Notes: a model not told the origin generated them from the letters alone. 64,000 nucleotides of DNA from Sphingomonas montanisoli (GCF_008274695.1 NZ_VTOU01000003.1:744001-808000); one strand, 5' to 3'; counted from the first letter of the stretch, positions 39,021 to 50,232 are shown. Made by a program: numbers and translations.

Positions 39021-39568
39021 GCGTCGCGCTCCGACGATCCATGCGCCTTCCGCGGATAAGGCGGCTCGCCGATATAGGGGCGCGGGAACGGCCCCTCGTG
39101 GAACTGGCGGGTGGCCTTGCGGCGGATGATCCGCCAGTCGTCGCCGACGCGGATCAGATCGTCCTGATAGCGCAGGCCCAGCAGCAGGCTGTCGATCGGG
39201 CTGTCGGCCGCCTCCATATGATAGCCGAGCACCCAGCTTTCGACGAAGGCGGTGTCGCCTGTCATCTCGACATATTGGTTGCCCTTGAAATGCATCGTCG
39301 CTTCATAAGCGGGCAGGCTGGCGACGAGGCCGTCGATATAGTCGTCGAGGGTGCCCTCCTCCATCGTGCCGACGATGACGCAATCGGGGTGGAAGACGGT
39401 GCGCAGCAGATCCGTGTCGATGCTGTCGACCGCATAGGCATAGCGGCTGTAGATGTCCTTGATCAGCTCGCGGTCGCGCAGCCACGCGACAGTGGCGGCG
39501 ATATCATCGGCGGGGGGCGGTGGACTGCTCCGGAACTGCATCGCCTGCCGGATGCGGCTTCTCTCCAT
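39017..39568 (-). CDS. SnoaL/NTF2-fold protein
   Basis: 183 residues; RELIKDIYSRYAYAVDSIDTD, FHPDCVIVGTMEEGTLDDYI, SLPAYEATMHFKGNQYVE (each shortened) and DLIRVGDDWRIIRRKATRQF are typical of SnoaL_4 proteins. Its stop overlaps the sulfurtransferase start (ATGA), so it heads that small operon. Related in fold to the protein at 21514-22047. Reaction unknown. Confidence 0.85.
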   Translation of the reverse strand: MERSRIRQAMQFRSSPPPPADDIAATVAWLRDRELIKDIYSRYAYAVDSIDTDLLRTVFHPDCVIVGTMEEGTLDDYIDGLVASLPAYEATMHFKGNQYVEMTGDTAFVESWVLGYHMEAADSPIDSLLLGLRYQDDLIRVGDDWRIIRRKATRQFHEGPFPRPYIGEPPYPRKAHGSSERDA

Positions 39569-39594
39569 CGCTCACCCCTCCCCCTCCGCGGGCG

Positions 39595-41049
39595 TCAGCC
39601 CTTATAGTCTTTCAGCTCGTTCCCCGTCAGGCGTACCACATGGATCATGTTCGTCGAGCCCGGCGTACCGAACGGTACGCCCGCGACCAGGACGATCCGC
39701 TCGCCCGCTTTGGCAAGGCCGTGACGCAGCGCCATGCGCTTGGCCTTGGCGACCATTTCCTCGAAGCTGGCGACGTCGCGGGTGCGGACGGCGTGGCTGC
39801 CCCACAGCAGCCCCATCCGCCGCGCGGTGGCGAGTTTGGGCGTCAGCACCATCAGGGGCACCGACGGGCGCTCGCGCGAGATACGGCGCGCGGTGGAGCC
39901 CGACAGGGTGAAGCACAGGATCGCGGCCGCCGACACGGTATCGACGATCTTCGCCGCGGCCTCGGCCAGCGCATCGGCGGTGGTCGCATCGGGCTGGGTG
40001 TCGGTGAAGTGGAGGCGCGCGGCATAGCCGGGGTCGCTTTCGACCGACATCGCGATCGCGTTCATCATCGCGACGGCCTCCTCGGGCCACGCGCCGCTGG
40101 CGGACTCGGCCGACAGCATCACTGCGTCGGCGCCGTCATAGATCGCGGTCGCGACGTCGGAGACTTCGGCGCGCGTCGGGCTGGGCGACACGATCATCGA
40201 TTCGAGCATCTGGGTGGCGACGACCACCGGGCGGCCGATGCGCCGCGCGGTCTCCACGATGCGCTTCTGCATCGCGGGCACGCGCTCGGGCGGCAGCTCG
40301 ACGCCGAGATCGCCGCGCGCGACCATCACCGCATCGGCGAGCTCGAGGATTTCTTCCAACCGCTCCACGGCCGCGGGCTTTTCGATCTTGGCGAGCAGAG
40401 CCGCCTTGCCGCCGATCAGGCGCCGCGCCTCGGCGACGTCCTCGGGCCGCTGGACGAAGCTCAGCGCGATCCAGTCGGCGCCCTGCTCCACCGCGAAGGT
40501 CAGGTCGCGCCGGTCCTTTTCGGTGAGCGCGGCCATCGGCACGATCACGTCGGGGACGTTCAGCCCCTTGTTGTTCGAAAGCGCCCCGCCGACCTCAACC
40601 CGCGTCTCGACATGATCGTGGCGCACGGTGATGACGCGAAGTACCAGCTTGCCATCGTCGAGCAGCAGGCGTGCGCCGGGCTCCAGTGCCTCGAAAATCT
40701 CGCGGTGGGGCAGTTCGACGCGGTTCTGTGTGCCCAGGGTGGGATCGCGATCAAGGACGAACTTCTGGCCGGTAACCAGCTGGACCTTGCCCTCTTCGAA
40801 CTTGCCGACGCGCAGCTTGGGGCCCTGCAGATCGAACAGGATCGTCGTCGCGCGGCCCAGATCCTTTTCCATAGCGCGGATCGCCTGGATGATCGGAACC
40901 TTATCCTCATGCGCGCCGTGGCTCATGTTGATGCGGAAGGCGTCGGCGCCCGCGAAGAACAGCTTGCGGATCATCTCGGGAGATCCGCTTGCGGGTCCGA
41001 GCGTCGCGAGCACGCGCACTTTGCGCAGACGGGGAGGTATGTGATCCAC
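39595..41049 (-). CDS. pyk: pyruvate kinase
   Basis: 484-residue glycolytic enzyme (phosphoenolpyruvate + ADP to pyruvate + ATP). KVRVLATLGPASGSPEMIRK, GADAFRINMSHG, DLQGPKLRVG, LLAKIEKPAAVERLEEIL (active-site lysine), VMVARGDLGVELP, ATQMLESMIVSPSPTRAEVSD (shortened) and the C-terminal domain are all intact. The start is GTG 41049 (VDHIPPRLRK); AGGA lies 9 bases upstream. An open frame runs further upstream but shows no pyruvate-kinase similarity. Confidence 0.96.
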   Translation of the reverse strand: MDHIPPRLRKVRVLATLGPASGSPEMIRKLFFAGADAFRINMSHGAHEDKVPIIQAIRAMEKDLGRATTILFDLQGPKLRVGKFEEGKVQLVTGQKFVLDRDPTLGTQNRVELPHREIFEALEPGARLLLDDGKLVLRVITVRHDHVETRVEVGGALSNNKGLNVPDVIVPMAALTEKDRRDLTFAVEQGADWIALSFVQRPEDVAEARRLIGGKAALLAKIEKPAAVERLEEILELADAVMVARGDLGVELPPERVPAMQKRIVETARRIGRPVVVATQMLESMIVSPSPTRAEVSDVATAIYDGADAVMLSAESASGAWPEEAVAMMNAIAMSVESDPGYAARLHFTDTQPDATTADALAEAAAKIVDTVSAAAILCFTLSGSTARRISRERPSVPLMVLTPKLATARRMGLLWGSHAVRTRDVASFEEMVAKAKRMALRHGLAKAGERIVLVAGVPFGTPGSTNMIHVVRLTGNELKDYKG

Positions 41050-41144
41050 CTGGAGGCGTCCTATCGTTGTCGACCGGAGCTTGCGCGGTTTAGTCGCTTG
41101 GGCGGCGAACGCAACCGGCAAGCCTGCGATCTTTGAAACCGGTG

Positions 41145-41843
41145 TCAGAAGATTTCTGCGAGGAAGTCCTGCATCAGCCGCCACGAGCGCGCATCGACAA
41201 CCGGGCTGTACATTTCCGGCCGCTTCGGATTGGTGAAGGCGTGGACGGTGTGGCCATAAGCGTGGATCTGCCAGTCGACCTTGGCGTCGGTCAGCTCGGT
41301 GGCAAGCGCGAGCACCGCGTCGGGCGGGCAGAGCGGATCGTCCCAACCGTGGAGCATCAGCACCTTGGCGGTGATCTGCGCATTGGCGAAGGGCGGTGCG
41401 TCGTAAACGCCGTGGAACGCCGCGACGCCCAGCACGTCGGCCCCGCCGCGCGCGAGATCGAGAACGCACTTGCCCCCAAAGCAGAAGCCGATCGCGGCCG
41501 CCTTTGCGGAATCGACCTGTTCGAGTTCGCGCGCGATCTTGAGGTTGGCGAACATGCGTTCCTGCAACAGCGCACGATCTTCGTTAAGCACCGCCATCGC
41601 CGCCGAAGCTTCTTCGGCATTCGCCGGCTTCACGTCGACGCCGTAAATGTCGACCGCGAAGCCGACAAAGCCGAGCGCGGCGATCTGCGCGGCTTTGTCA
41701 TCCTCGAACGGGGTGCGGCCCATGAAGCTGGGCGCGACCAGCACCAGCGGGCGCGGGCCGCCGATCGCATCGTCCCAGCTTGCCTGCGCTTCGAAGCGCA
41801 ATCCGCCCTGATCGAAGGCGATGGTCTGGCTGACGATGGTCAT
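41145..41843 (-). CDS. dienelactone hydrolase-family alpha/beta hydrolase
   Basis: 232 residues. The nucleophile elbow is [15 protein letters not shown], that is G-x-C-x-G with Cys as in dienelactone hydrolases; Asp of [13 protein letters not shown] and His of [11 protein letters not shown] complete the triad. Cytoplasmic; such enzymes open lactone or ester substrates in aromatic degradation, but the substrate here is not evident. Start 41843 has AAGGAG 6 bases upstream. Confidence 0.9.
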   Translation of the reverse strand: MTIVSQTIAFDQGGLRFEAQASWDDAIGGPRPLVLVAPSFMGRTPFEDDKAAQIAALGFVGFAVDIYGVDVKPANAEEASAAMAVLNEDRALLQERMFANLKIARELEQVDSAKAAAIGFCFGGKCVLDLARGGADVLGVAAFHGVYDAPPFANAQITAKVLMLHGWDDPLCPPDAVLALATELTDAKVDWQIHAYGHTVHAFTNPKRPEMYSPVVDARSWRLMQDFLAEIF

Positions 41844-41968
41844 GGGGTGCTCCTTTTGGTCTGCATCCCTCTTGCGCTGCATATTATGACGCGATCAAGC
41901 GTGACATTCGCCCGCCCCCCCGGCTAGGAGCGCCGCCAAGGCTTCGAATCCCAACGCAGGAGACCGCA

Positions 41969-42655
41969 TTGCCCACGCTCGTCCTCGTCCGCCACGGCCA
42001 ATCGGCGTGGAACCTCGAAAACCGCTTTACGGGGTGGTGGGACGTCAACCTGACCGAGCAGGGCATCGCGGAGGCGATTGCCGCAGGCGAGCTGATGGCC
42101 GCCAAGGGCCTCGATTTCGACCAATGCTATACAAGCTTCCAGACGCGCGCGATCAAGACGCTGAACCTGGCACTGGAGGCGATGGGGCGGCTGTGGTTGC
42201 CTGTCGAAAAGGACTGGCGCCTGAACGAACGCCATTATGGCGGACTGACTGGGCTCAACAAGGCGGAGACCGCCGCCAAGCATGGCGACGATCAGGTGAA
42301 GGTGTGGCGCCGCAGCTTCGACATTCCGCCTCCGGTGCTGGAAGCGGGCGGCGAGTTCGATCTGGCGGCCGATCGCCGTTATGCGGGCATCCCGATCCCG
42401 AACACCGAAAGCCTGAAGGACACGATCGCGCGCGTCCTGCCTTATTGGGAGGAACGGATCGCGCCCGACCTGCGCGCCGGCAAGCGCGTGATCATTTCCG
42501 CGCACGGCAATTCGTTGCGCGCGCTGGTGAAGCATCTGTCGAACATTCCCGACAGCGAGATCACCGAGCTGGAGATCCCGACCGGCCAGCCGATCGTCTA
42601 TGATCTCGCCGACGATCTGACCGCCAAGGATCGCTATTATCTGTCGGAGCGCTGA
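41969..42655 (+). CDS. gpmA: 2,3-bisphosphoglycerate-dependent phosphoglycerate mutase
   Basis: 228-residue glycolytic enzyme. [12 protein letters not shown] with phosphohistidine His9, [13 protein letters not shown], and [15 protein letters not shown] are diagnostic. The start codon is TTG (41969) with AGGAG 7 bases upstream; no better start exists. Followed by purE. Confidence 0.97.
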   Translation: MPTLVLVRHGQSAWNLENRFTGWWDVNLTEQGIAEAIAAGELMAAKGLDFDQCYTSFQTRAIKTLNLALEAMGRLWLPVEKDWRLNERHYGGLTGLNKAETAAKHGDDQVKVWRRSFDIPPPVLEAGGEFDLAADRRYAGIPIPNTESLKDTIARVLPYWEERIAPDLRAGKRVIISAHGNSLRALVKHLSNIPDSEITELEIPTGQPIVYDLADDLTAKDRYYLSER

Positions 42656-42682
42656 TCAGCGCGCGCTTTGGGGGAAGAGGAT

Positions 42683-43168
42683 ATGACCGCGCCATTGGTG
42701 GGCATCATCATGGGCAGCCGTTCCGATTGGGAAACGATGCGCCATGCCGCCGAAACGCTCGACGCGCTGGGCGTGCCGCATGAAACCCTGGTGGTTTCGG
42801 CGCATCGCACGCCCGATCGCCTCTACGACTATGCCAAATCGGCGGTGGGGCGCGGGATCAAGGTGATTGTCGCGGGTGCGGGCGGTGCGGCGCATCTGCC
42901 GGGCATGACCGCGGCGATTACGCGGCTGCCGGTGCTGGGCGTGCCGGTCGAATCCAAGGCGCTGAAGGGCATGGATAGCCTGCTGTCGATCGTGCAGATG
43001 CCGGGCGGCATCCCCGTCGGCACGCTGGCGATCGGCAAGGCTGGCGCGATCAATGCGGGGCTGATGTCCGCCGCAATCCTGGCCAACAACGATCCCGCGC
43101 TGGCCGACAGGCTCGACGCGTGGCGGGCCAAGCAGACCGCCGACGTCGCGGTCGAACCGTTCGACTGA
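42683..43168 (+). CDS. purE: N5-carboxyaminoimidazole ribonucleotide mutase
   Basis: 161-residue class I PurE of purine synthesis. [53 protein letters not shown] and [20 protein letters not shown] are complete. ATG 42683 chosen; a TTG 15 bases upstream is possible. Followed 2 bases later by purK. Confidence 0.97.
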   Translation: MTAPLVGIIMGSRSDWETMRHAAETLDALGVPHETLVVSAHRTPDRLYDYAKSAVGRGIKVIVAGAGGAAHLPGMTAAITRLPVLGVPVESKALKGMDSLLSIVQMPGGIPVGTLAIGKAGAINAGLMSAAILANNDPALADRLDAWRAKQTADVAVEPFD

Positions 43169-43170
43169 CC

Positions 43171-44226
43171 TTGAAGACGATTCCGCCCGGCTCGACCATC
43201 GGCGTCATTGGCGGCGGCCAGCTTGGGCGGATGCTCGCGATCGCGGCCGCCAATCTCGGCTATCGCACGGCCATCTACGCACCCGAAGCGAGTGGGCCGG
43301 CGGCCGAAGTCGCATGGCGCTGGGTTCGGGGCGGCTATGACGATGCGTCGGCCGTCGCGGCCTTTGCCGCCAGCGTCGACGTGCTGACCTATGAGTTCGA
43401 AAATGTGCCGGTCGCGCCGCTGGAGGCGCTGAGCCCGCTGCCGCATCCGCGCGCGCTGGCGGTGGCGCAAGACCGCGCGGCGGAGAAGGCGTTCGTCGAG
43501 GGGTTGGGCGGGCGTCCGGCACCCTGGGCGGTGGTCGACGATCGGGCGGGGCTCGATGCGGCGCTGGCGACAATCGGCGCGCCCGCGATCCTGAAGACGC
43601 GCCGCTTCGGCTATGACGGCAAGGGACAGGCGCGGCTCAAGAGCGAGGCCGACGCCGACGCCGCCTGGTCCGCGATCGGCGAAGCGCCCGCGGTTCTCGA
43701 AGGCTTCGTGCGGTTCGATCGCGAATTCTCATTGCTGGTGGCGCGCGGGCAGGACGGCGCGATCGTGTTGTGGGATCCGGTGCTCAACCGGCATGATGAC
43801 GGCATCCTCGCGCTCTCGATCGTCCCCGCCGGGATCGCGCGCGATACGATCGCGCAGGCCGAGACGCTGGCGCGTGCGATCGTGGAAGCGCTCGATTATG
43901 TCGGGGTGCTGGCAATCGAGTTCTTCGACACGCACGAAGGCCCGGTGTTCAACGAGATGGCGCCCCGCGTACACAATAGCGGCCATTGGACGATCGAAGG
44001 CGCGGTCACTTCGCAGTTCGAAAACCACATCCGCGCGATCTGCGGCCTGCCGCTGGGATCGACCGCGCTTGCCGCGCCGCGTGTCGAGATGCGCAACCTG
44101 ATCGGCGAACAGGCCGACGAATGGCCGACGATCCTCGCCGATCCGACCGCGCACCTGCACCTCTACGGCAAGGGCCAGGGCCGTCCCGGCCGCAAGATGG
44201 GGCATGTGACGAAGCTGGTGTTCTGA
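43171..44226 (+). CDS. purK: N5-carboxyaminoimidazole ribonucleotide synthase
   Basis: 351-residue ATP-grasp enzyme supplying the substrate of PurE. N-terminal GVIGGGQLGRMLAIAA; ATP-grasp core with LKTRRFGYDGKGQA, and EMAPRVHNSGHWTIEGAVTSQFENH (in pieces) typical of PurK. No ATG or GTG lies in a suitable place; TTG 43171, 2 bases after the purE stop, gives the expected N terminus. Translationally coupled to purE. Confidence 0.93.
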   Translation: MKTIPPGSTIGVIGGGQLGRMLAIAAANLGYRTAIYAPEASGPAAEVAWRWVRGGYDDASAVAAFAASVDVLTYEFENVPVAPLEALSPLPHPRALAVAQDRAAEKAFVEGLGGRPAPWAVVDDRAGLDAALATIGAPAILKTRRFGYDGKGQARLKSEADADAAWSAIGEAPAVLEGFVRFDREFSLLVARGQDGAIVLWDPVLNRHDDGILALSIVPAGIARDTIAQAETLARAIVEALDYVGVLAIEFFDTHEGPVFNEMAPRVHNSGHWTIEGAVTSQFENHIRAICGLPLGSTALAAPRVEMRNLIGEQADEWPTILADPTAHLHLYGKGQGRPGRKMGHVTKLVF

Positions 44227-44231
44227 CCTTC

Positions 44232-44357
44232 ATCCTCCCCCGCCAGGGGGAGGTGGCGCCGAAGGCGACGGAGGGGGAGGATGCGACTCAAATGAGTTGG
44301 TCGCCGTCCTCCCCCTCCGTCAGCTAGCGCTGACATCTCCCCCTGGCGGGGGAGGAT
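44232..44357. repeat. 126-bp GC-rich palindromic intergenic repeat
   Basis: Ends ATCCTCCCCCGCCAGGGGGA (44232 on) and TCCCCCTGGCGGGGGAGGAT (to 44357) are perfect inverted repeats of 20 bp. Inside, GACGGAGGGGGAGGA and TCCTCCCCCTCCGTC (44268-44282/44308-44322) form a second pair. Between convergent purK and a small hypothetical gene; likely a bidirectional terminator and a mobile-type repeat. Confidence 0.85.
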
Positions 44358-44358
44358 T

Positions 44359-44670
44359 TTAGGCACCCCGCTTCATCCCCGACATCGTCGCCTTGCCGAA
44401 GGCGCCGAGCATCACGACGCCCTCCAGCTTGCCGTCGTTGACGATCGCCTTGCCCACCAACGTCATCTTCATCGGCTTGGTGGTCGGCATCTTCCACGTC
44501 AGGCGGTGGCCTTCGATCCGCCCATCCTGCACCTCCAGCTCACCGACATCGGCGATGTTGGTACCGGTGAAGGCATCGCCATCCCGCACGATCGTGAGGA
44601 CCGATTCCTGCGTGCCGAACGAGGCGACCGTCACGCAGTCCCAGACGCCCGCGATGGGATCGCCGCTCAC
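44359..44670 (-). CDS. small beta-rich hypothetical protein
   Basis: 103 residues, no signal peptide. Alternating short strands (VWDCVTVASFGTQESVLTIV; FTGTNIADVGELEVQDGRIEG) resemble a small lipocalin-like or FABP-like barrel, but no family is assigned. GTG start at 44670 overlaps the stop codon of the M16 protease gene as GTGA, so it is translationally coupled to it. Confidence 0.7.
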   Translation of the reverse strand: MSGDPIAGVWDCVTVASFGTQESVLTIVRDGDAFTGTNIADVGELEVQDGRIEGHRLTWKMPTTKPMKMTLVGKAIVNDGKLEGVVMLGAFGKATMSGMKRGA

Positions 44671-47516
44671 TTGGCGCCCCCCGGCAGGGTGGTGGCTTCG
44701 ATCGGCAGCTTGAGCTGATCGAGCTGCGGGCGGACCTTTGCGGCGTCGCCGACGACGACCCAGAGCAGTTCGTCGGGCTTGATCTGCGCGCGGATCGACG
44801 CATCGAGATCGGCGGCGGTCATCGCGCGATAGCGATCGGCGAGGTGATCGTAATAATCGTCCGCACGCTTGGCGTAGAAGTTGCGCTGCATGCCACTCAG
44901 CACGTCGGCGCCGGTTTCGAAGCTGCCCGGAAGTTCGCGGATCTTGCCGTCGATCGTGCGATCGCGCTCCACCTGAGTCACGCCCTTCGGGCCGAGGAAG
45001 GCGCGGGTGTCGGCAAGGATCGCGGCGATCGAATCGCCCGAGCGATCCGACTGGACCGGCGCATAGAGGAAGAAGGGCATGCGTTCGTCGACGCGGTTCA
45101 CGATCGACGAGACGCCGTAAGCCCAGCCCTTGGTTTCCCGCAGATCCGAATTGAGCCGCGACAGGAAATCGCCGCCCAGCACGTCGTTGGCCGCCAGCAA
45201 TGTCGCGATCTCGTCGGTGCCCTTGGCAGCGATCACCTGCCCGCCGAGGATCAGCGTCTGCGGCGAGCCGGGGCGATCGACCAGCAGGATGCGGGGCTTC
45301 TGTGCGGGGATCGGCGCGGTATCGGCCTTGGTGCCGGCCGCCCCCTTCCCCTTCCAGTCGCCCAGCCCGGTGTTGAGCGCAGCGACGATGCGATCGAGCG
45401 GCAGATCGGAAACGACGAACGCCACCCCCTTGTCGGGGCGCAGCCAGGCGTCGTGGAAGGCGCGCATGTCGGCGGACGACAATGTCTTGACCACCGCCGG
45501 ATCGCCCGTGCCGCTGAACGGCACGCCATAGCCGTGCGCCGGCCCATAAAGCAGAGGCGGCAGGATGCGCGTCGCAATCCCCTGCGGCCGGGTGAGTTCG
45601 GAGGCGATGCGGGTCAGTTGCTGATTGCGCAGGCGATCGACCTCTTCGGGCGCGAAGGCAGGGTTGCGCAGCATGTCGGCATAGAGCGCGAGCGCGGGGG
45701 TGAGGTTCGCGCTGAGGCTGGTGACCGCCATGCTCGTCCGGTCCATCGCGGCTCCGGCGCCGATCGAGACGCCGAGACGCTCCTCCGCGATCGCGATCTC
45801 TTCCGAACTGAGGCTGGTCGTGCCTTCGTCGAGCAGCGCGAGCATCAGCGACTGGGTGCCCAGCTTCGCCTTGGGATCGGCGGCGTTGCCCGCGTCGAAC
45901 GCGAAGGAGACGCGCGTCAGCGGCACCGTGTCGCGATGCGCGTAAAGCAGCTTCATCCCGTTCGCGAGCGTGGCATGCTCGACCTTGGGAAAATGCAGGT
46001 CGGCATCCTTGCCGATAGGCGGCATCGCGAGGCGCGGCTTGTTCTCGACAAGCTGCGCGGGCTTGGCCGGGGCGACCGGGGGCGCCTTGACGGGCGCGGG
46101 CTTCGCCTCCTCATAGCCGGCGCGCTGGCCGGGCTTGATGACGATCGTGAGCGCCGGGCGCGACATCCACTTGCGCGCGACCGCCGTCGCCTGCTCGGGC
46201 GTGGCGGCGGCATAGGCCGCGAGTTCGGCCTTGTAGTGGGCCGGATCGTTCGCATAGACCGCGCCCTCGGCCAGTCGCGACGCCTTGCCGCCCAGCCCGC
46301 CGACGACTTCGAGCCCACCGATCTTGTCGGTGACCTCCTGTGTCGCGACGCGGGCGACCTCGTCCGCGCTCGGCCCCTTGGCGAGCAGATCGGCGATGAT
46401 CTCGTCAAGCCGCTTCGAAACCGTCGCGGGATCGACGCCGGGACGCACGTCGGCGCTGACGACCAGCATGCCGACATCTTCCATCGCCTGGATGCCGGCC
46501 GAGACGCTCACCGCCAGCTTCTCGCGCCGGACCAGCGCATTATCGAGGCGCGAGGCGTTTAGCCCTCCCAGCACGGTCGCGGCGACGTCGAGCGGGACGA
46601 TATCCTTGTCGGTGATGCCCGGCACCGCCCACAGACGCATGATCCGCGTGGTCGCGACCTGATCGGTCATCTCGATCGTCTTGGGCGCGGCCAGCGTCGG
46701 CACGCTGATCGCAGGGTGGGTCACCTCCGGCCCGCGCGCGATATCGCCGAAATATTTCTCCATCAGCGGCTTTGCGGTCGCCGCGTCGATGTCACCCGCC
46801 AGCACGATCACGGCGTTGTTCGGGCCGTATTTCGCGCGGAACCACGCCTTCACATCGTCGAGACTGGCGGCATCGAGATCGGCCATCGAGCCGATCGTCG
46901 AGTGATGATAGGGATGCCCTTCGGGAAACAGCCCCTCCATCATCGCATAACGCGACATGCCATAAGGCTGGTTGTCGCCCTCGCGCTTCTCGTTCTGGAC
47001 GACGCCGCGCTGGTTATCGAGGATCTTCTGGTCGATCGCGCCGAGCAGATGCCCCATCCGATCGCTTTCGAGCCACAGAGTGCGCTCCAGCCCCGCGGTC
47101 GGTACCGTTTCGAAATAGTTGGTGCGTTCGAAGCTGGTCGTGCCGTTCATGTCGGTCGCGCCGATCACCTGAAGCGGCGCGAAGAAATCGCCGGGCGAAT
47201 TTTCCGATCCGTTGAACATCAGGTGTTCGAACAGATGCGCGAAGCCCGTCTTGCCCGCGGGCTCGTCCTTCGACCCGACATGATACCAGACCTGCACCGC
47301 GACGATCGGCGCCTTGCGATCGGTGTGGACGATCACGCGCAACCCGTTGGCCAGCGTGAAGCTGTCATAAGGAATATCGACACGGGCGACGAGATCGGGG
47401 AGCTTGGCGGTCGGCGCGATCTGCGCCTGGGTCAGTGCGAATGCCGGGGTCGAGGCCAGCAAGGCGAGGAGAGTGAAGGTGCGCGACGAACGGGTGCGGA
47501 ATCGGGAAAGGAACAA
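44667..47516 (-). CDS. periplasmic M16 zinc protease, double length
   Basis: 949-residue insulinase-type (pitrilysin) protease with two M16 pairs: catalytic half about 40-470 and a second half about 530-949. Zinc motif HLFEH (HxxEH) in [16 protein letters not shown], with the distal Glu in the following helix region ([10 protein letters not shown]). The second half has no HxxEH, as usual. The start is TTG 47516, with GGAGA 6 bases before it and a signal peptide after it ([23 protein letters not shown]); a longer frame lacks a signal. Divergent from clpB. Coupled to the small barrel-like gene downstream (GTGA). Confidence 0.92.
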   Translation of the reverse strand: MFLSRFRTRSSRTFTLLALLASTPAFALTQAQIAPTAKLPDLVARVDIPYDSFTLANGLRVIVHTDRKAPIVAVQVWYHVGSKDEPAGKTGFAHLFEHLMFNGSENSPGDFFAPLQVIGATDMNGTTSFERTNYFETVPTAGLERTLWLESDRMGHLLGAIDQKILDNQRGVVQNEKREGDNQPYGMSRYAMMEGLFPEGHPYHHSTIGSMADLDAASLDDVKAWFRAKYGPNNAVIVLAGDIDAATAKPLMEKYFGDIARGPEVTHPAISVPTLAAPKTIEMTDQVATTRIMRLWAVPGITDKDIVPLDVAATVLGGLNASRLDNALVRREKLAVSVSAGIQAMEDVGMLVVSADVRPGVDPATVSKRLDEIIADLLAKGPSADEVARVATQEVTDKIGGLEVVGGLGGKASRLAEGAVYANDPAHYKAELAAYAAATPEQATAVARKWMSRPALTIVIKPGQRAGYEEAKPAPVKAPPVAPAKPAQLVENKPRLAMPPIGKDADLHFPKVEHATLANGMKLLYAHRDTVPLTRVSFAFDAGNAADPKAKLGTQSLMLALLDEGTTSLSSEEIAIAEERLGVSIGAGAAMDRTSMAVTSLSANLTPALALYADMLRNPAFAPEEVDRLRNQQLTRIASELTRPQGIATRILPPLLYGPAHGYGVPFSGTGDPAVVKTLSSADMRAFHDAWLRPDKGVAFVVSDLPLDRIVAALNTGLGDWKGKGAAGTKADTAPIPAQKPRILLVDRPGSPQTLILGGQVIAAKGTDEIATLLAANDVLGGDFLSRLNSDLRETKGWAYGVSSIVNRVDERMPFFLYAPVQSDRSGDSIAAILADTRAFLGPKGVTQVERDRTIDGKIRELPGSFETGADVLSGMQRNFYAKRADDYYDHLADRYRAMTAADLDASIRAQIKPDELLWVVVGDAAKVRPQLDQLKLPIEATTLPGGAK

Positions 47517-47591
47517 GCAGGCTCTCCGCAAATGGACTAAGTGTCGAGAATAGCGTTGTTCGCCGGGACGGCAATCTTTGCGCCGCCCAGA

Positions 47592-47619
47592 CTTGTGTTG
47601 CCCAAAAGTCACACCATAT
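47592..47619 (+). promoter_or_regulatory. possible sigma-32 heat-shock promoter of clpB
   Basis: CTTGTG (47592-47597), 16 bases, then CCATAT (47614-47619); from CTTG to CCATAT is 18 bases. This resembles the alphaproteobacterial RpoH consensus (CTTG, then a C-rich CCATAT-like -10). Lies 28-55 bases upstream of clpB. Confidence 0.45.
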
Positions 47620-47647
47620 CCGGCCTATAAGCAACAGGGTATCACGA

Positions 47648-50227
47648 ATGAACCTCGAGAAATTCACCGACCGCGCCAAGGGCTTTCTGCAATCGGCGCA
47701 GACCGTCGCGATCCGGATGAGCCATCAGCGGATCGCGCCTGAACATCTCCTTAAGGCGCTGCTCGAAGACGAACAGGGCATGGCGTCCGGCCTGATCGAG
47801 AAGGCCGGCGGCGACGCCAAGCGCGCGCTGAGCGAGACCGATCTGGCGCTGTCGAAGATTCCGGCCGTCAGCGGATCGGGCGCGCAGCAGACGCCCGGCA
47901 TCGACAATGATCTGGTCCGCGTGCTCGATCAGGCCGAGCAGATCGCGCAGAAGGCGGGCGACAGCTTCGTCACGGTAGAGCGGCTGCTGGTCGCGCTGGC
48001 GCTCAGCCTCAACACCGCCGCCGGCAAGGCACTGCAGACGGCGAATGCGAAGCCCGAGGCGATCAACGCCGCGATCAACGAGCTGCGCGGCGGCCGCACC
48101 GCCGACACGGCAGGTGCCGAGGATCGCTACGATGCCCTGAAAAAATTCGCGCGCGATCTGACGCAGGCGGCGCGCGACGGCAAGCTGGACCCCGTCATCG
48201 GCCGCGACGAGGAGATCCGCCGCACGATCCAGATTCTGGCGCGGCGTACCAAGAACAACCCCGTCCTGATCGGCGAACCCGGCACCGGCAAGACCGCGAT
48301 CGCGGAAGGGTTGGCGCTGCGCATCGCCAATGGCGACGTGCCCGATGGCCTGAAGGACCGCAAACTGATGGCGCTCGACATGGGCAGCCTGATCGCCGGC
48401 GCGAAATATCGCGGTGAGTTCGAGGAGCGGCTGAAGGGTGTGCTCGACGAGGTGAAGGGCGCCGACGGCGACATCGTCCTGTTCATCGACGAGATGCATA
48501 CGCTGGTCGGTGCCGGCAAATCCGAAGGCGCGATGGATGCCGGCAACCTGCTGAAACCCGCGCTCGCGCGCGGCGAACTGCACTGCATCGGCGCCACCAC
48601 GCTCGACGAATATCGCAAATATGTCGAAAAGGACCCGGCGCTCCAGCGGCGCTTCCAGCCCGTCTTCGTGGGCGAGCCGACCGTCGAGGATACCGTGTCG
48701 ATCCTGCGCGGGCTGAAGGACAAATATGAGCTGCACCACGGCGTGCGGATCACCGACGGCGCGCTGGTTTCCGCCGCGACGCTCAGCAATCGCTACATCA
48801 CCGACCGTTTCCTGCCCGACAAGGCGATCGACCTGATGGACGAGGCCGCGTCGCGGCTGCGCATGGAGGTCGAATCCAAGCCCGAGGAGATCGAGGCGCT
48901 CGACCGGCGGATCATACGCCTGAAGATCGAGCGCGAGGCGTTGAAGAAGGAGACCGATGCGGCGTCGGCCGATCGTCTCGACGCGCTCGAGACCGACCTC
49001 GCCGATCTGGAGGAACAGTCGGCGGCGCTCACCACGCGCTGGCAGGCCGAGAAGGACAAGATCAACGCCGACGCGAAGATCAAGGAGCAGCTCGACACCG
49101 CGCGCATCGCGCTCGACCAGGCACAGCGCCAGGGCGATCTCGCGCGCGCGGGTGAGCTGAGCTACGGCACGATTCCCGGCCTCGAAAAGCAGCTCGCCGA
49201 GGCGCAGGCCGCGTCCGAGGGCGCGATGCTGCGCGAGGAAGTCACCGCCGAGGACATCGCCGGCGTCGTCAGCCGCTGGACCGGTATCCCCGTCGACAGG
49301 ATGCTCGAGGGCGAGCGTGAGAAGCTGCTCGCGATGGAAGCCGAACTGGGCAAGCGCGTGATCGGACAGAAGGACGCGGTCGAGGCCGTAGCGCGGGCCG
49401 TGCGCCGTTCGCGCGCGGGTTTGCAGGATCCGAACCGGCCACTGGGCAGCTTCCTGTTCCTGGGGCCGACGGGTGTCGGCAAGACCGAACTGACCAAGGC
49501 GCTGGCAGGCTTCCTGTTCGACGACGACAGCGCGATGGTTCGCATCGACATGTCCGAATTCATGGAAAAGCATTCGGTCGCACGCTTGATCGGCGCGCCT
49601 CCGGGCTATGTCGGTTATGAGGAAGGCGGCGTGCTGACCGAGGCGGTCCGTCGTCGCCCCTATCAGGTGATCCTGTTCGACGAGGTCGAGAAGGCACATG
49701 GCGACGTGTTCAACATTCTGCTCCAGGTGCTCGACGACGGGCGCCTGACCGACGGGCAGGGTCGCACGGTCGACTTCTCGAACACGTTGATCATCCTGAC
49801 GTCGAACCTGGGCAGTCAGTATCTCGCCAACCTGGCTGACGATCAGCCGGTCGAGAGCGTCGAGGATCAGGTGATGGACATCGTGCGGGCGCATTTCCGG
49901 CCCGAATTTCTCAACCGCCTGGACGAGATCATCCTGTTCCACCGTCTGGCGGCGGGCCACATGGGGCCGATCGTCGATATCCAGGTTGGCCGCGTCGCCA
50001 AGCTGCTGAAGGATCGCAAGATCCGGCTGGAGCTGACCGACGGAGCGCGGGCGTGGCTGGGGCGGGTCGGTTACGACCCGGTCTATGGCGCGCGGCCGCT
50101 GAAGCGGGCGGTGCAGAAATATCTGCAGGATCCGCTCGCCGACGCGATCCTGCGCGGCGAGGTGCCCGACGGATCGTCCCTGACGATTGACGAGGGCGAC
50201 GGAAAGCTGGAGTTGAAGACAGCGTGA
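47648..50227 (+). CDS. clpB: ATP-dependent disaggregase ClpB
   Basis: 859-residue Hsp100 chaperone that rescues aggregated proteins with DnaK. Clp-N repeats (about 1-140), AAA1 with [18 protein letters not shown], the coiled-coil M domain (about 400-525: [21 protein letters not shown]), and AAA2 with [19 protein letters not shown] and [22 protein letters not shown]. Full family length. Divergent from the M16 protease; a GC-rich hairpin follows its stop. Confidence 0.99.
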   Translation: MNLEKFTDRAKGFLQSAQTVAIRMSHQRIAPEHLLKALLEDEQGMASGLIEKAGGDAKRALSETDLALSKIPAVSGSGAQQTPGIDNDLVRVLDQAEQIAQKAGDSFVTVERLLVALALSLNTAAGKALQTANAKPEAINAAINELRGGRTADTAGAEDRYDALKKFARDLTQAARDGKLDPVIGRDEEIRRTIQILARRTKNNPVLIGEPGTGKTAIAEGLALRIANGDVPDGLKDRKLMALDMGSLIAGAKYRGEFEERLKGVLDEVKGADGDIVLFIDEMHTLVGAGKSEGAMDAGNLLKPALARGELHCIGATTLDEYRKYVEKDPALQRRFQPVFVGEPTVEDTVSILRGLKDKYELHHGVRITDGALVSAATLSNRYITDRFLPDKAIDLMDEAASRLRMEVESKPEEIEALDRRIIRLKIEREALKKETDAASADRLDALETDLADLEEQSAALTTRWQAEKDKINADAKIKEQLDTARIALDQAQRQGDLARAGELSYGTIPGLEKQLAEAQAASEGAMLREEVTAEDIAGVVSRWTGIPVDRMLEGEREKLLAMEAELGKRVIGQKDAVEAVARAVRRSRAGLQDPNRPLGSFLFLGPTGVGKTELTKALAGFLFDDDSAMVRIDMSEFMEKHSVARLIGAPPGYVGYEEGGVLTEAVRRRPYQVILFDEVEKAHGDVFNILLQVLDDGRLTDGQGRTVDFSNTLIILTSNLGSQYLANLADDQPVESVEDQVMDIVRAHFRPEFLNRLDEIILFHRLAAGHMGPIVDIQVGRVAKLLKDRKIRLELTDGARAWLGRVGYDPVYGARPLKRAVQKYLQDPLADAILRGEVPDGSSLTIDEGDGKLELKTA

Positions 50228-50232
50228 AGATG

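Noticed and set aside
47642-49960. 772-residue frame opposite clpB
   Set aside because: Antisense shadow; clpB is unmistakable on the other strand, and the translation shows no motif.
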